Origin: Dugong dugon
Lineage: Eukaryota; Chordata; Mammalia; Sirenia; Dugongidae
Assembly: GCA_030035585.1 (NCBI GenBank)
Contig: CM057482.1
Span: forward strand, 57,788,828 to 57,852,827
Direction: 5' to 3'
Length of the DNA stretch: 64,000 bases
Both the position numbers and the translations under genes were made by a program. The notes under the pieces are model-generated. The model was given only the letters and a program-made list of their open reading frames with translations. It searched no databases and was not told the origin of the DNA. Shown piece after piece: positions 1 to 10,200 of the stretch. Each line of letters starts with the position of its first letter. Position 1 is the stretch's first letter.

Positions 1-1728
1 TCCACCTCTTAGGATAGTGCCCTTTGTATTAATTGTTTATGGAATAAAGAAAAGGAGATTTCACCATGTGAGAATTATTTGGCAATGCACAGATTTAAGT
101 TTTCACAGTTATGTTTTGCAAATATCCTTGATAAAATGTGCATTTGATGTTTTGCTGCCTTGTGAGAGTAACGGTCAGGCTGTGCTTTAAGAGAAACAGG
201 CTGAAACAGAATTGTGTCTGCTCTCTGGCTCTGGGAAGAGGTGCTGTGAGTCTGCTTCTGGGATAAAAAAAGAATGAAGATGGGTCACCTTAGGCTATCA
301 AACATTTAATTGAACATTTTATCTGTATTTGAGTCAATTATGTTTTAATTGGAGGTCATTTTGCTGAATATTCTGAGCCCTGGTAAGAATTTAATTTGTG
401 AAACAACCAAATTTCAGAAAATGAGAAAATCAAATGAACAGGAGTCAGAAAATGAATGAAGGATAGTTTGTCAACACTTAGTACAATTAAAATACAGTGT
501 CTGAGGGAAAGAAAGGGACAGAAGGAGGGGAGGTCTCTCGGAGAGAAGGAGAATGTCCTGTGAGGAAGGGGCAGAAGGCACCGAGCACCACCTGCTCACC
601 CACCCTAGGGGCTGCATCCCATTGCCCCTGGAAGTAGGGTTTGTCATTACCAACAGTGTCAGTATGCCTCATTCTCCCGAGCATATTACAGGTGAGAACA
701 TGGAGGCAGAGTATTTCTCTTCTAAGATGTCATGGTCAGGGTCTCTGGGTCAGCATACTCTATCATCCAGGCCTGATGGCTTGGATCAGGTGGGTTTCAA
801 ATCTCCAGGGAAATCCTTTTAACTCCAGATGCCGGGCCTGAGCCCCACACACCTATTAAGTCAGGCACCTGGACATCTAGATGAAAGTAGCCTTCAGTCT
901 TGTGTAGTGAATGGAATACAAAAATCTGTTCAAACTCTTATTTCCAGTCATCACAAATATTACAAGTCTCATTTGTCATATTTGAAAAGTGGGAGCAATA
1001 AAATCTCTTTCAGAGGTATTTGAGAATCACATTAAATATTATATGTTAAACATTTAATTGGATGACTAATAGTTACTCTGTGAAAGAACAGTAAGTGAAA
1101 AGGATGAATGAAATTTATAAATTGCTAGAGCAGAAAGAAGCATAGGTACACAGGCTTCCTTGGGTGAATGAGGGGTGGGGAGCAGAGCAGTAAGATACGC
1201 TGGAAGGCATGAGCCCAGCCCTGGGAATCTAGGACACTTAGATAACCAAGTCTAGCTTAATTTTTCAGTTAACTAAGCCCTCTTGTAGAAGGTTGATTTT
1301 GGGTTCATGAGATAATTACGTCAAGTGTCTGGTTTTTTCATATGTTGAGTAAGATGTGTAATAACTGCATTTCTCTCCTCACTTCTGAGATGGGCCTTTC
1401 CAAAAGAAGAGATGAAGTGAGAGTCTTTTTTTGGCAAGGGAAGAAGATTTTAATTTATTGCATATCACATGCAGATTCTAAAATGAGATTTAGTCTCTAT
1501 AGTTGTAATTTACAAAGGCCATGTACCCAATGATATCCACTGAGTACATATTAAGGAGATTAGTTTTAGGAAAAAATCAACAATATTTTCTTTTATTTAC
1601 TTTGTATGAAACAATAAATTTGCATTGGGCCATAGGACCATTTCCTCTTCTTATTTTGGTAAGCATGCCTTGGATCAGAAGGGTTGAGTCCACACCTCCT
1701 TTCCTTTTGTATCTGTTATGCTGTTTCT
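1..1728. other. Single-copy-looking sequence, no gene recognised
   Basis: No SINE, LINE or LTR signature is visible here. Open frames are all under about 90 codons and overlap in several frames, which fits chance. The base composition is AT-leaning with few CpGs, as expected for intergenic or intronic mammalian DNA. No splice-framed exon could be supported. Confidence 0.5.
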
Positions 1729-1733
1729 CCTTT

Positions 1734-2302
1734 TATCTTAGGCTGGGTTCTCTAGAGAAGCAAAACCAGCAAAGGGTATAAATATATAGAGAGAGATTTA
1801 TATTAAGAAAATGATTCACTTGGTTGTAGAGGCTGGAACGTCCCAAATCCAAGGGTCAGGCTGGAGGCTTCTCCTGATTCATGTAGCTGCAAGGGCTAGC
1901 AAACCCAAGATCAGCAAGTTAGACAGCAGGGCTCTGGCTTACAGGCTTCAAAGACTGATGAATCCCCAGATTGGCAGGCAAGACAGCAGGTAAACTGCTA
2001 GCTCAAGTCCCAAGAACTGGAGGTCAGATGAACAGGAGCCAGATGCAGGATTCAGTGCAAGCAAAAACCCCAGAACCTTACCCGAAAGTCCACTTATATT
2101 GGATGCAGGCCATACCCCCAAGGAAACTCCCTTTCAACTGACTGGCTACTCATAGTAAATCCCATCATGGAGGTGATTACATTATATCAAATCTCATCAT
2201 GGAGGTGATCACATTATTACATGACTGCCAAATGACATCTTAACTACCAAACCACTGAGAATCTTGGCCTGGGCAATTTGACACACAAAGGTAATCATCA
2301 CA
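1734..2302 (-). mobile_element. Solo LTR, ERV-L / MLT2-like
   Basis: On the minus strand the element opens with TGTGATGATTACCTTTGTGT and closes near AGCCTAAGATA, the layout of an LTR. Close to its 3' end is an AATATAAATC polyadenylation-like region followed by TCTCTCTATA. A 5-bp direct repeat CCTTT flanks it (1729-1733 and 2303-2307), the duplication size used by ERV-L integrases. It is the same family as the LTR at 17391-17873 but on the opposite strand and about 86 bp longer, partly because of a tandem duplication at 2158-2220. No internal retroviral sequence adjoins it, so it is a solo LTR left by recombination. The MLT2 comparison is from memory; an afrotherian-specific ERV-L LTR is equally possible. 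Confidence 0.75.
2158..2220. repeat. Tandem duplication (about 31 bp, two copies) inside the solo LTR
   Basis: Two adjacent imperfect copies of a unit containing 'catcatggaggtgat(t/c)acatta' occur side by side. The related LTR at 17391-17873 has only one, more diverged, version of this segment, so the duplication is private to this copy or to its subfamily. Confidence 0.75.
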
Positions 2303-2307
2303 CCTTT

Positions 2308-2830
2308 TAAGGGTGGTTTGAGGGGACTCTGTCAGACATGAGGTCACTGAGGGGGTGTGAGAGAACTCCATCAATGGTGAGGTCACTGAGGGTGTATGAG
2401 AGGATTCCATCAGGGTTCAGGTCACTGGGGAAAGTGTGAGACGACTCTGTTAGTGGTGAGGTCACTGAGGGTGTGTGAGAGGACTCCATCAGGGATGAGG
2501 TCACTGGGGGAAGTGTGAGGGGACTCTGTCAGGGGTGAGTTCACTAAGGTGTGTGAGAGGACTCCATCAGGGGTGAGGTCACTGGGGAAAGTGTGAGAGG
2601 ACTCTGTCAGGGGTGAGGTCACTATGGTTGATATGAGGACACTTTGTCAAAAGTAAAGTCATTGTCAGTGGTGTGAAGGACTCCATCAAGGCTGTGGTCA
2701 TTATGGGTGGTGTGAAGGATTTCCATCTGGGGGCTGAGGTCTCAAAGGGCTGTATGAGGAGACTTCTTCAGTGGCATGGTGTAAGGGGGTGTGACGGAAC
2801 CCCAGCAAGGGCAATGTTATCATTGGTACT
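2308..2830 (+). repeat. Minisatellite, about 13 units of 38-40 bp
   Basis: The phrase 'gaggtcact' recurs at 2340, 2379, 2418, 2458, 2497, 2537, 2575 and 2615 and then in decaying form to about 2815. Spacing is 38-40 bp. Units with 'actccatcag' alternate with units with 'actctgtcag', so the array has a two-unit higher-order period near 79 bp in its central part. The array starts immediately after the LTR and its CCTTT duplication. The minus-strand open frames here (13-residue repeating peptide) follow from 39 being a multiple of three and are not evidence of a gene. Confidence 0.9.
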
Positions 2831-3067
2831 ACTCAGGAACAGGGACGACTGTTCACAGAGCTTTGATCACCCATTTTCATGCTGTTTCATAGCCCCACAG
2901 CACAGCTTCCTTCATGCCATCATAGTGGACTAACCACTTTATCCCACTTCTAATAATCTTAAGATAAAGCTCCATCCTAGCATGTGGAAGCATCCATCGA
3001 ACATAAACAGTAATACCAGTACTCACCACCGGTAGCAAGGTTTTCTCATATAAGCAAACAAAATTAT

Positions 3068-3220
3068 GAAGCTGCCTGGTGGCACAGTGGTTAAAAGCTT
3101 GGCTGCTAACCAAAAGGTCTGCAGTTCAAATCTACCAGCCACTCCTTGGAAACCCTATGGGACAGTTTACTGTCCTATAAGGTCACTATGAGTTGGAATT
3201 GACTCGACGACAACAGGTTA
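3068..3220 (+). mobile_element. AfroSINE-type tRNA-derived SINE
   Basis: A polymerase III A-box-like TGGCACAGTGG lies at 3080-3090 and a B-box-like GTTCAAATC at 3124-3132. The body ends with the 'tcactatgagttggaattg' plus 'actcgacgacaac' module that SINEs of this family share with RTE elements. This copy is the short form lacking the 'gaagaaaggcc' middle segment seen in other copies. It is non-coding and would have been mobilised in trans by RTE-type machinery. Confidence 0.9.
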
Positions 3221-3938
3221 CTGAGTCAAAACTCTAAGTTTCAGACTTCCTAAGTTGTTATTTTCATACTTATATATTTTACTTTGCAATACCAATGACC
3301 TATTCCTTGTAAATACCTTTTTTCAACAACATAAATGGCAACTATACATGTGGACCTTGCCAGATGGAATACACAGGAATCAAAGCAACTACATCTGTGG
3401 AAAGAGACAATGGCGAAGCTCAATATCATCAGTCAGAACAAGGTCAGGGCTGACTGCAGAACAGACCATCAATTGCTCATATGTAAGTTCAAGTTGAAGC
3501 TAAAAAAAATGAAAACAAACCCACAAAAGCCAAACTATGATCTTGAGTATATCCCAACTGAATTTAGAGACCATCTCAAGAATAGATTTGATGCATTGAA
3601 TGCTAACAACCAAAGACCAGATGAGTTGTGGGATGACATTAAGGATATAATACATGAAGAAAGCAAGACATCATTAAGAAGACAAGAAAGAAAGAAAAGA
3701 CCAAAATGAATCTTAGGAAAGACTCTGAAACTTGATCTTGAACGTTGAGTAGCTAAAGTGAATGGAAGAAATGATGAAGTAAAGGATCTGAACAGAAGAT
3801 TTCAAAAGGCAGCTCGAGAAGACAAAGTAAAGAATTATAATGAAATGTGAAGATTGGGAGTTAGAAAATCAAAAGGGAAGAACACACTCGACATATTCTT
3901 CAAGCCTAGAGTTGCAATACCGAAAGATTCTATGGGCA

Positions 3939-3988
3939 TTGCTATGAGTCAGGACAGACTCGATTGACAGCACCTAACAACACAACAG
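3939..3988 (+). mobile_element. 50-bp RTE 3'-tail micro-insertion inside the RTE copy
   Basis: The RTE coding sequence is interrupted by 'ttgctatgagtcaggacag' plus 'actcgattgacagcacctaacaacac', which is the 3' terminus of an RTE or AfroSINE element and does not belong at this point of the ORF. A GGGCA repeat flanks it (3934-3938 and 3989-3993), consistent with a short target-site duplication. It reads as an extremely 5'-truncated retrotransposition event. Confidence 0.7.
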
Positions 3989-4727
3989 GGGCAAAATATT
4001 GAAGGATGCAGGAGACATCAAAAGAAGATGGAAGGAATACACAGTCACTGTACCAAAAAGAATTGGTTGATGTCCAGCCATTTCAGGAGGTGGCATAAGA
4101 CAAAGAATCGATGGTATTGAAGGAAGAAGTCTAAACTGCACAGAAAGCACTGGTGAGAAACAAGGCTCCAGGAACTGACGGAATACCAATTGAGATGTTT
4201 CAACAAATGAACTCAAGGCTGGAAGCACTCACTCGTCTATTGCAAGGAATTTGGAAGACAACTACCTGGCCAACCAACTGGAAGAGATCCATGTTTGTGC
4301 CCATTCCAAAGAAAGGTGATACATCAGAATGTGGAAACTATCTAACATCATTAATGCCACACACAAGTAAAATTTTGCTGAAGATAATTCAAAATTGATT
4401 ATAGTAGTACACTGATAAGGAGCTGCCAGAAATTCAAGCTAGATTCAGAAGAGGATGTGGAATGAAGGATACCATTGCAGATGTCCCATGATCTTGGCTG
4501 AAAGCAGAGGATACCAGCAATATGTTTACCTGTGTTTTATTGACTATGCAAAGGCATTTGACTGTGTGGATCATAACAAATTATGGATAACATTGTAAAG
4601 AATGAGAATTCCAGAACACTTAATTGTGCTCATGGGAAACCTGTACATAGACCAAGAGGCAGTCATTCAGACAGAACAAGGGGATACTGCTTGGTTTAAA
4701 ATCAGAAAATGTGTGCATTTCACCATA

Positions 4728-4805
4728 CTTTCACCATACTTATTCAATCAATATGCTGATTGTATCCTTTCACTATACTTATTCAATCCATATGCTGAAC
4801 AAATA
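4728..4805 (+). repeat. Tandem duplication of about 39 bp in the RTE copy
   Basis: The segment 'tttcac(c/t)atacttattc' plus 'aatc(a/c)atatgctga' occurs twice in a row, separated by 'ttgtatcc' from the first unit's tail. The region corresponds to the conserved RTE peptide near SPYLFNxYAE, and one copy is expected. Confidence 0.75.
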
Positions 4806-5662
4806 ACCTGAGAAGCTGGACTATATGAAGAACAAAGCCCTATCAGGATTGGAAGAAGCCTCATTAACAACCTTGCTTGCTGAAAGTAAAGAGGACTTGA
4901 AGCACTTACTAATGAAGATCAAAGACTACAGTCTTCAGTCTGGATTTCACCTCAACTTAAAGAAAACAAAAATCTTCACAACTGGACAATAAGCAACATC
5001 ATCATAAATGGAGAAAAGATTGAAGTAGTCAAGGATTTCATTTTACTTGGATCCACAATCAACACCCATGGAAGCAGCAGTCAAGAGATCAAAGGATGTA
5101 TTGCCTTGGGCAAATCTGCTGAAAAGACCTCTTTAAAGTGTTAAAAAACAAAAATGCTACTTTGAGAACTAAGGTGCACCTGACCCAAGCCGTGGTGTTT
5201 TCAGTTGCCTCATATACATGTGAAAGCTTGACAGTGTATAAGGAAAACCAAAGAAGAATTGATGCCTTTGAATTATGGTGCTAGCTAAGAATATTGACTA
5301 TACCATGGCCTTCCAGAAGAACAAACTAATCTGTCTTGGAAGAAGTACAGCCAGAATGCTCCTTAGAAGCAAGGATGGTGAGACTTCAGCTCTCGTAATT
5401 TGGACATGTTATCAGGAGGGACCAGTCCCTGGAAGAAGGACATCATGCTTGGTAAAGTACAGTGTCAGCAAAAAAGAGGAAGACCGTCAATGAGATATAT
5501 TGACACAGTGGCTGCAACAATGGGCTGAAACATAGCAACAATTGTAAGGACGATGCAGGACCAAGCAGTGTTTCTTTGTGTTGTTGTACATAGGGTTGCT
5601 ATGAGTCAGAATAGACATGACAGCCCCTAACAACAACAATAATAACAACAACACAACAATGT

Positions 5663-6058
5663 TTTATTTCCAGATTGATGTCAATGCATTACCTTTGTGA
5701 GATTTTTCTATTTAATGATAATACTTTATTAACTATTTATTATCAACAAATCATAAACTGGTAATTTATAATTATAATGGGATTACTAATAACTCCTAAT
5801 AGTTATAAAATATTACTATTAATTCCTCTATATTAGTATTTTTTTCAATTTTTACTGATACTTTACATAATTAGTTTGCTTACTATATGTTTAATATTAC
5901 TGGTCTACATTTGGTAGTTTCTTAACTAAGGGATGGGTCTACTGCGTGTAGTAAGAGGAAAGTTATTCAGTTGTGGTCAGATTTTTATTTCCAGTTGTGA
6001 GCATTTCTAGCAGATATATGCTACATAAGGCTTATGTAATCACATGCATGTGGGAGTG
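5663..6058. other. AT-rich single-copy spacer
   Basis: Very AT-rich sequence with short TA and TAAT runs. No repeat family, RNA gene or plausible exon could be recognised. Confidence 0.5.
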
Positions 6059-6272
6059 GGACACAGCCCACGGATATTGTAAATGTATGATGTGTCCATA
6101 GCCCATGGATGTTGTCCATGTACAGTGTGTCCACAGCCCATGAATATTGTACATGTACAATATGTCCTTAGTCCATGGATATTGTACATGTACAATGTGT
6201 CCGTAGCCCATGGATGTTGTACACGTACGATATGTCCATAGCCCATGGTTGTTGCACGTGTATGATGTGTTG
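6059..6272 (+). repeat. Minisatellite, six units of exactly 35 bp
   Basis: The anchor 'g(c/t)cca(c/t)g' recurs at 6066, 6101, 6136, 6171, 6206 and 6241, a constant 35-bp step. Each unit reads roughly 'agcccatggatattgtacat' then 'gtacaatgtgtccat'. Two central units contain the perfect palindrome TTGTACATGTACAA. Units differ by a few substitutions only, with no length change. Confidence 0.93.
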
Positions 6273-7013
6273 TTAGTGCCCTTGTTTTCTCCCTTTCCCT
6301 TCAGTGCCTGGACTTGTACCTGAAAGCCTAGAAATCTAGAGACAAGCTTCATTTGTTCAAAGGGAGATCCTTCTGACTTAAATCATTTTCGGTCACAATT
6401 AGACCTGTAACCTTCATTTCTAGAATTATTTGTGGCTTGGAACTTCAGAAGAAATATACTTTATTATTTTTTTTGTTTTGTTTTATTTTTTGTGGCCAAG
6501 GCATCCCAAAGTACATCCATGAACTTCTATCACGAGTACAAATTCTAGTGAATTTGCCATTTTTTAGGAAAATGCGTTTCTCTTGCATAGTGTCTGTCAT
6601 GTAATCTTACTCCCCTTGCTGACAGAAATGAAGGCATGAAAAACAGCAGTTCTGGTGGGGATGACAGTTTATTTTGTTCTACTGGCATAGGTTTAGCACC
6701 ACAGAGAGCACAGGACCTTCCTGCTCTTCTGTAACTGCAGGCAAGGAGCCCAGCCTGCTGCAGCCACACATGAAGCCCTGAACCTGGTTTTTCATGCAAA
6801 ACCCGGGTGCATGACAAGCAGTTCCTACTGGAACTCCTTCATATTGCATTGCAATACATATGACATCTCCATGATGGCTAATGACCTCCTTGTTAATGCT
6901 TCTAGAAGATAAAAAATCTAATATAAAAGCAAGCAGAAAGTAATTGGCAAGAAGATTTAATGACAAATTAAAAGATCTAATTACAAGATTTAATGTAAAG
7001 CTATGCTAATAGT
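6273..7013. other. Single-copy-looking sequence, no gene recognised
   Basis: A short T/G-rich run lies at 6460-6500; otherwise there is no recognisable repeat. Two overlapping minus-strand open frames of 90-95 codons at 6545-6966 have no family resemblance that I can name and overlap each other in different frames, so I do not call them genes. Confidence 0.45.
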
Positions 7014-7220
7014 TTGGAGTCCCTGGGTGGTGCAAACGGTTAATATGCTCCACTGCTAACCAAAATATTGGAGATTCCAGTCCACCAGAGGTACCTCGGA
7101 AGAAAGGCTTAGTGCTCTACTTATGAAAAATCAGCCATTGAAACCATACGGAGACTAGTTCTACTCTGACACACATGGGGTAGACTGAGTCAGAATTGAT
7201 CCCACAGTAACTTGTGGTTA
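7014..7220 (+). mobile_element. AfroSINE-type SINE, long form
   Basis: Starts 'tggagtccctgggtggtgca' with an A-box-like TGGTGCAAACGG and a decayed B box (GATTCCAGTCC). It contains the 'ctcggaagaaaggc' middle segment and the 'ctctgacacacatgggg' block, ending in a decayed 'gagtcagaattgatcccaca'. An imperfect flanking repeat, ATGCTAATAGTT versus ATGTTAATATTA, may be the target duplication. Confidence 0.85.
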
Positions 7221-7384
7221 TGTTAATATTATTTATAATCTAGATAAATAGACAATTTTAAGGGAAATATAAATTGTAAAACATAGATCAAGAAAACAGG
7301 GGAACAAATAACATTGGAAAAACTGTAGAATTTATCAAAGAATTTCCCCCATAAAACTTTCCAAAGACAAAATCATGGTTTTCA

Positions 7385-8718
7385 TACCAACAACATTCTT
7401 CAAAGAGATGGAAAAACTAATAATTATTAACTTTATATGGAAAGGGAAGAAACCCCGAATAAGTAAAGCACTACTGAAGAAGAAGTATAAAGTTGGAGGA
7501 CTCACACTACCTGACTTGAGAACCTACTATACAGCTACAGTACTCAAAACAGCCTGGTACTGGTACAACAACAGAGACATTGACCAATGGAACAGAATTG
7601 AGAACCCAGATGTAAATCCATCCACCTATGGTCACCTGATCTTTGACAAAGGCCCAAAATACATCAAATGGGGAAAAGACAGTCTTTTTAACAAATGGTG
7701 CTGGCAAAACCGGATATCCATTTGCAGAAAAATGAAACAGGACCCATACCTCACACCATACACAAAAACTACTTCAAAATGGATCAAAGACCTGAATATA
7801 AAGCCTCAAACTATAAAATTCATAGAAGAAAAAATAGGACCAACACTTCAGGCCTTAATACATGGCATTAACAGGATACAAACCATAAACATCAACACAA
7901 AAAACCCAACAGATAAACTAGATAACTGGGATCTTCTAAAAATCAAACATCTATGCTCTTCAAAAGACTTCACCAAAAGAGCCAAAAGAGAACCTACAGA
8001 CTGGGAACAAATTTTTGGACAGTTCAAGTCAGACAAAGGTCTAATCTCCATAATCTACAAGAAAATCCAACACCTCTACAACAAAAAGACAAACAATCCT
8101 ATCAAAAAATGGGCAAAGGAAATGAACAGACACTTCACCAAGGAAGACATTCAAATGGCCAACAGACACATGAGGAAATGCTCGCGATCACTAGCCATTA
8201 GAGAAATGCAAATTAAAACCACAATGAGATACCATCTCACCCTGGCATTACTGGCACGAATCAAAAATACTGGAAATAATAAATGTTGGAGGGGCTGCGG
8301 GGAGATGGGAACTCTTATACACTGCTGGTGGGAATGCAAAATGATACAACCATTTTGGAAATTGATATGGCGTTTCCTCAGAAAGCTAGAAATAGACATA
8401 CCATTCTATCCAGCAATCCCACTCCTAGGAATATATCCTAGAGAAATAAGAGTCATCACTCGAATAGACATATGCATACCTATGTTCATGGCAGCATTGT
8501 TCACAATAGCAAAACGATGGAAACAACCTCGATGTCCATCAACAGATGAATGGATACACAAACTATGGTACATACACACAATGGAGTACTATGCAACGAG
8601 AAAGAACAACAATGAATCTGTGAACCATCTCATAACATGGATGAAACTGGAGGACATTATGCTGAGTGAAATAAGTCAATCACAAAAGGACAAATATTGT
8701 ATGATACCTCTACTGTAA
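7385..8718 (+). pseudogene. L1 ORF2 C-terminal fragment (444 open codons)
   Basis: In the full-length protein, ORF2p nicks DNA and reverse-transcribes L1 RNA; this fragment has lost the endonuclease and the RT palm. It starts just after the RT core ([10 protein letters not shown]...[15 protein letters not shown]), runs through the thumb and C-terminal region ([36 protein letters not shown]) and reaches the cysteine-rich segment [18 protein letters not shown], ending DKYCMIPLL and TAA at 8716-8718. No frameshift or stop is visible. An upstream ATG supplied by the target-site duplication (7375) reads in frame as M-V-F into the fragment, giving 447 codons in all. No promoter or ribosome context suggests that it is expressed. 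Confidence 0.88.
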
Positions 8719-8770
8719 AAACCCATGAAAAAATTCACATGCAAAATGTAACAATCCTTGTTGGTTACCA

Positions 8771-8793
8771 GGGATGGGAGGGGAGGGGGGGGG
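8771..8793 (+). other. G-quadruplex-type G-run in L1 3' UTR
   Basis: Four or more runs of at least three G separated by one or two bases lie about 50 bp after the ORF2 stop. The equivalent C-rich run is at 55878-55899 in the minus-strand sister copy, and looser versions lie at 19944-19968 and near 48500. G-rich tracts in this position are a known feature of mammalian L1 3' UTRs. Confidence 0.7.
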
Positions 8794-9451
8794 AAATACT
8801 AAATAGGCAATAGATAAGTGGTACCTTGGGTGAGAGGTGAGATAGTACACAGTACAGGGAAAACTAACACAACCTGCACAAGAAAGGTCATGGAGGACCT
8901 ATAGACACATCCAAACCCCCCGAGGGACTGAGTTGTTGGATGGAGGGCTCTGGGGACCATGGTCTCAGGGAACATCTAGCTCAATTGGCATGACACTACT
9001 TATAAAGATAGTGCTCTACATTCTACCTTGGTGAGTAGTGTCTGGGGTCTTAAAAGCCTATGAGCGGCCATCTAAGATACTCCGCTGGTCTCATCCCTTT
9101 GGGAGCAAGGGAGAATGAAGAGAACAGGATACAGGGAAAAGATTACCCTGAAGGACTAGTTGTCCACAGCTACCAAGGCCTCCACCAGACTGAGTCCAGT
9201 ACAGCTAGATGGTGCCCGGCTACCACCACTGACTGCTCTGACCAGGATCACAACAGAGGGTTCTGGGCAGAGCTGGAGAAGGATGTAGAGCATAATTTTA
9301 ATTCCCCCCCCCAAAAAAAGACCAGGTTTACTGACCTAAAGAATACTGGAGAAACCTCAAGAGTGTGGCCCCCAGACACCCTTTCAGTTCAGAGGTGACG
9401 TTACCTTCGAGGTTCTATGTTAAGCCTGGGAGTGGACAGCCCAGTAAAACT

Positions 9452-10200
9452 AAATGGGACTAACGAGGTACAGGAGTCCGGTGACAAGGGCCAGAAGGCA
9501 GAGGGGGAGTAGGAAACTGATGATAAGGAACACAAATTGAATAAGGACACTGTCGATGTATTGTGAGATTGTTGACCACTGCTATAGGGCAACATTTGTA
9601 GTAACTATTAAATGGGAGGCTGTTTTGTCCTGTAAGCCTTCATCTTGGGCGAGAATGGCAGCACAATTGGAAGAGCATAGTCAATATCACTTAAATGTGT
9701 AAGTAAAAAGTTTTGAAATGGTGTTAAAATAAAATAAAATTAAAAAAAAAACCAAATGAGACTAAAGGGGTACAGTAGTCCAGTGACAAGGGCCAGAAGA
9801 CAGAAGGGGACAAGGAATTCCCCTGGTGATAGGGAACACAAGGTGGAGTAAGGATATTCTTGATGTGCTGTGAGATTGTTAACCATTGTCATAGGGCAAC
9901 ATGTGTAGTAACTGTTAAATGAGAAACTATTTTGTTCTGTAAGCCTTCATCTTAAGTGAGAATAACAGCACAGTTGGAAGAGCGTAGTCAATGTCACTGA
10001 ACTGTGAATGTAGAAATTTTTGAAACAGTGTATCTTTGGCTATCTGTATTTTCATCAAAAAAAAAAAAAAAAAAGGTTGAGAATTTAGAGGCTTAATATG
10101 TTGTGGGGTTGTTAACCAATGTCATAGAACAACATGTGTACTACTATTTCATGAGAAACTATTTGCTATGTAAGCTTTCACCTGAAGTACAATAAAATAA
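9452..10200 (+). repeat. Three tandem 3'-terminal L1 modules (A, B, C)
   Basis: Module A (about 9452-9741) and module B (about 9754-10056) are near-complete copies of the same 300-bp 3' terminus, sharing 'gtgacaagggccagaag', 'gtgagattgtt(g/a)accac', 'gtaagccttcatctt' and 'gcacagttggaagagc'-like blocks. Module C (10075-10190) repeats only the part from 'gttgttaacca' to 'gtaagctttcacct'. A-rich runs separate them. The relatives at 50641-51606 and 54770-57612 carry B plus C only, so B+C is a subfamily trait and A is extra in this copy. Confidence 0.85.

Larger units (their letters stand above)
3330..5620 (+). pseudogene. Decayed RTE endonuclease-reverse transcriptase ORF
   Basis: The functional parent encodes one polyprotein: an AP-type endonuclease that nicks genomic DNA and a reverse transcriptase that copies the element RNA at the nick. 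Visible here are the endonuclease C-terminus (TDHQLLICKF, in place of the usual SDH box) and the following helix-rich linker in the open stretch 3335-3709. RT landmarks are NKAPGTDGIP and PIPKKGDTSECGNY in 4153-4398, FIDYAKAFDCVDHNK around 4535-4580 in another frame, and IPEHLIVLMGNLYIDQEA near 4602. The residue string around the catalytic YADD box is missing. The C-terminal 'ELW C/CWRR' region is present but frameshifted around 5270. Multiple stops and frame changes rule out a functional product. Confidence 0.85.
3318..5662 (+). mobile_element. RTE-clade non-LTR retrotransposon, 5'-truncated (RTE1_LA/BovB-like)
   Basis: Sequence begins inside the apurinic-endonuclease domain and runs through reverse transcriptase to the RTE 3' end 'gctatgagtcagaatagac' followed by an (AAC)n-rich tail at 5629-5662. 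All segments align in order with the second copy at 37890-39165, which keeps the 5' endonuclease part missing here. The copy is inert: the frame is broken many times, a 50-bp RTE-tail fragment is inserted at 3939-3988, a 39-bp tandem duplication sits at 4728-4805, and the YADD active-site segment is deleted near 4870. The left boundary is approximate because I cannot align it to a consensus here. Confidence 0.88.

Noticed and set aside
2307-2622. Minus-strand repeat protein with 13-residue period
   Set aside because: The peptide periodicity is produced by a 39-bp minisatellite whose period is a multiple of three; unit lengths also vary, breaking the frame.
2308-2830. CRISPR-like array of regular repeats
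   Set aside because: Units are contiguous variants without unique spacers, and the window is a mammalian genome.
3068-3220. tRNA gene
   Set aside because: A and B boxes are present, but the rest does not fold into a cloverleaf and the 3' half is the SINE body; the same holds for all other SINE copies.
6032-6352. Minus-strand 106-codon frame in the 35-bp array
   Set aside because: A 35-bp period does not keep frame between units; the open frame is a by-product of a stop-poor repeat.
7375-8718. 447-codon open frame as a host gene
   Set aside because: All but the first three codons are L1 ORF2, flanked by L1 3' UTR and target duplications; there is no independent promoter or splice context.
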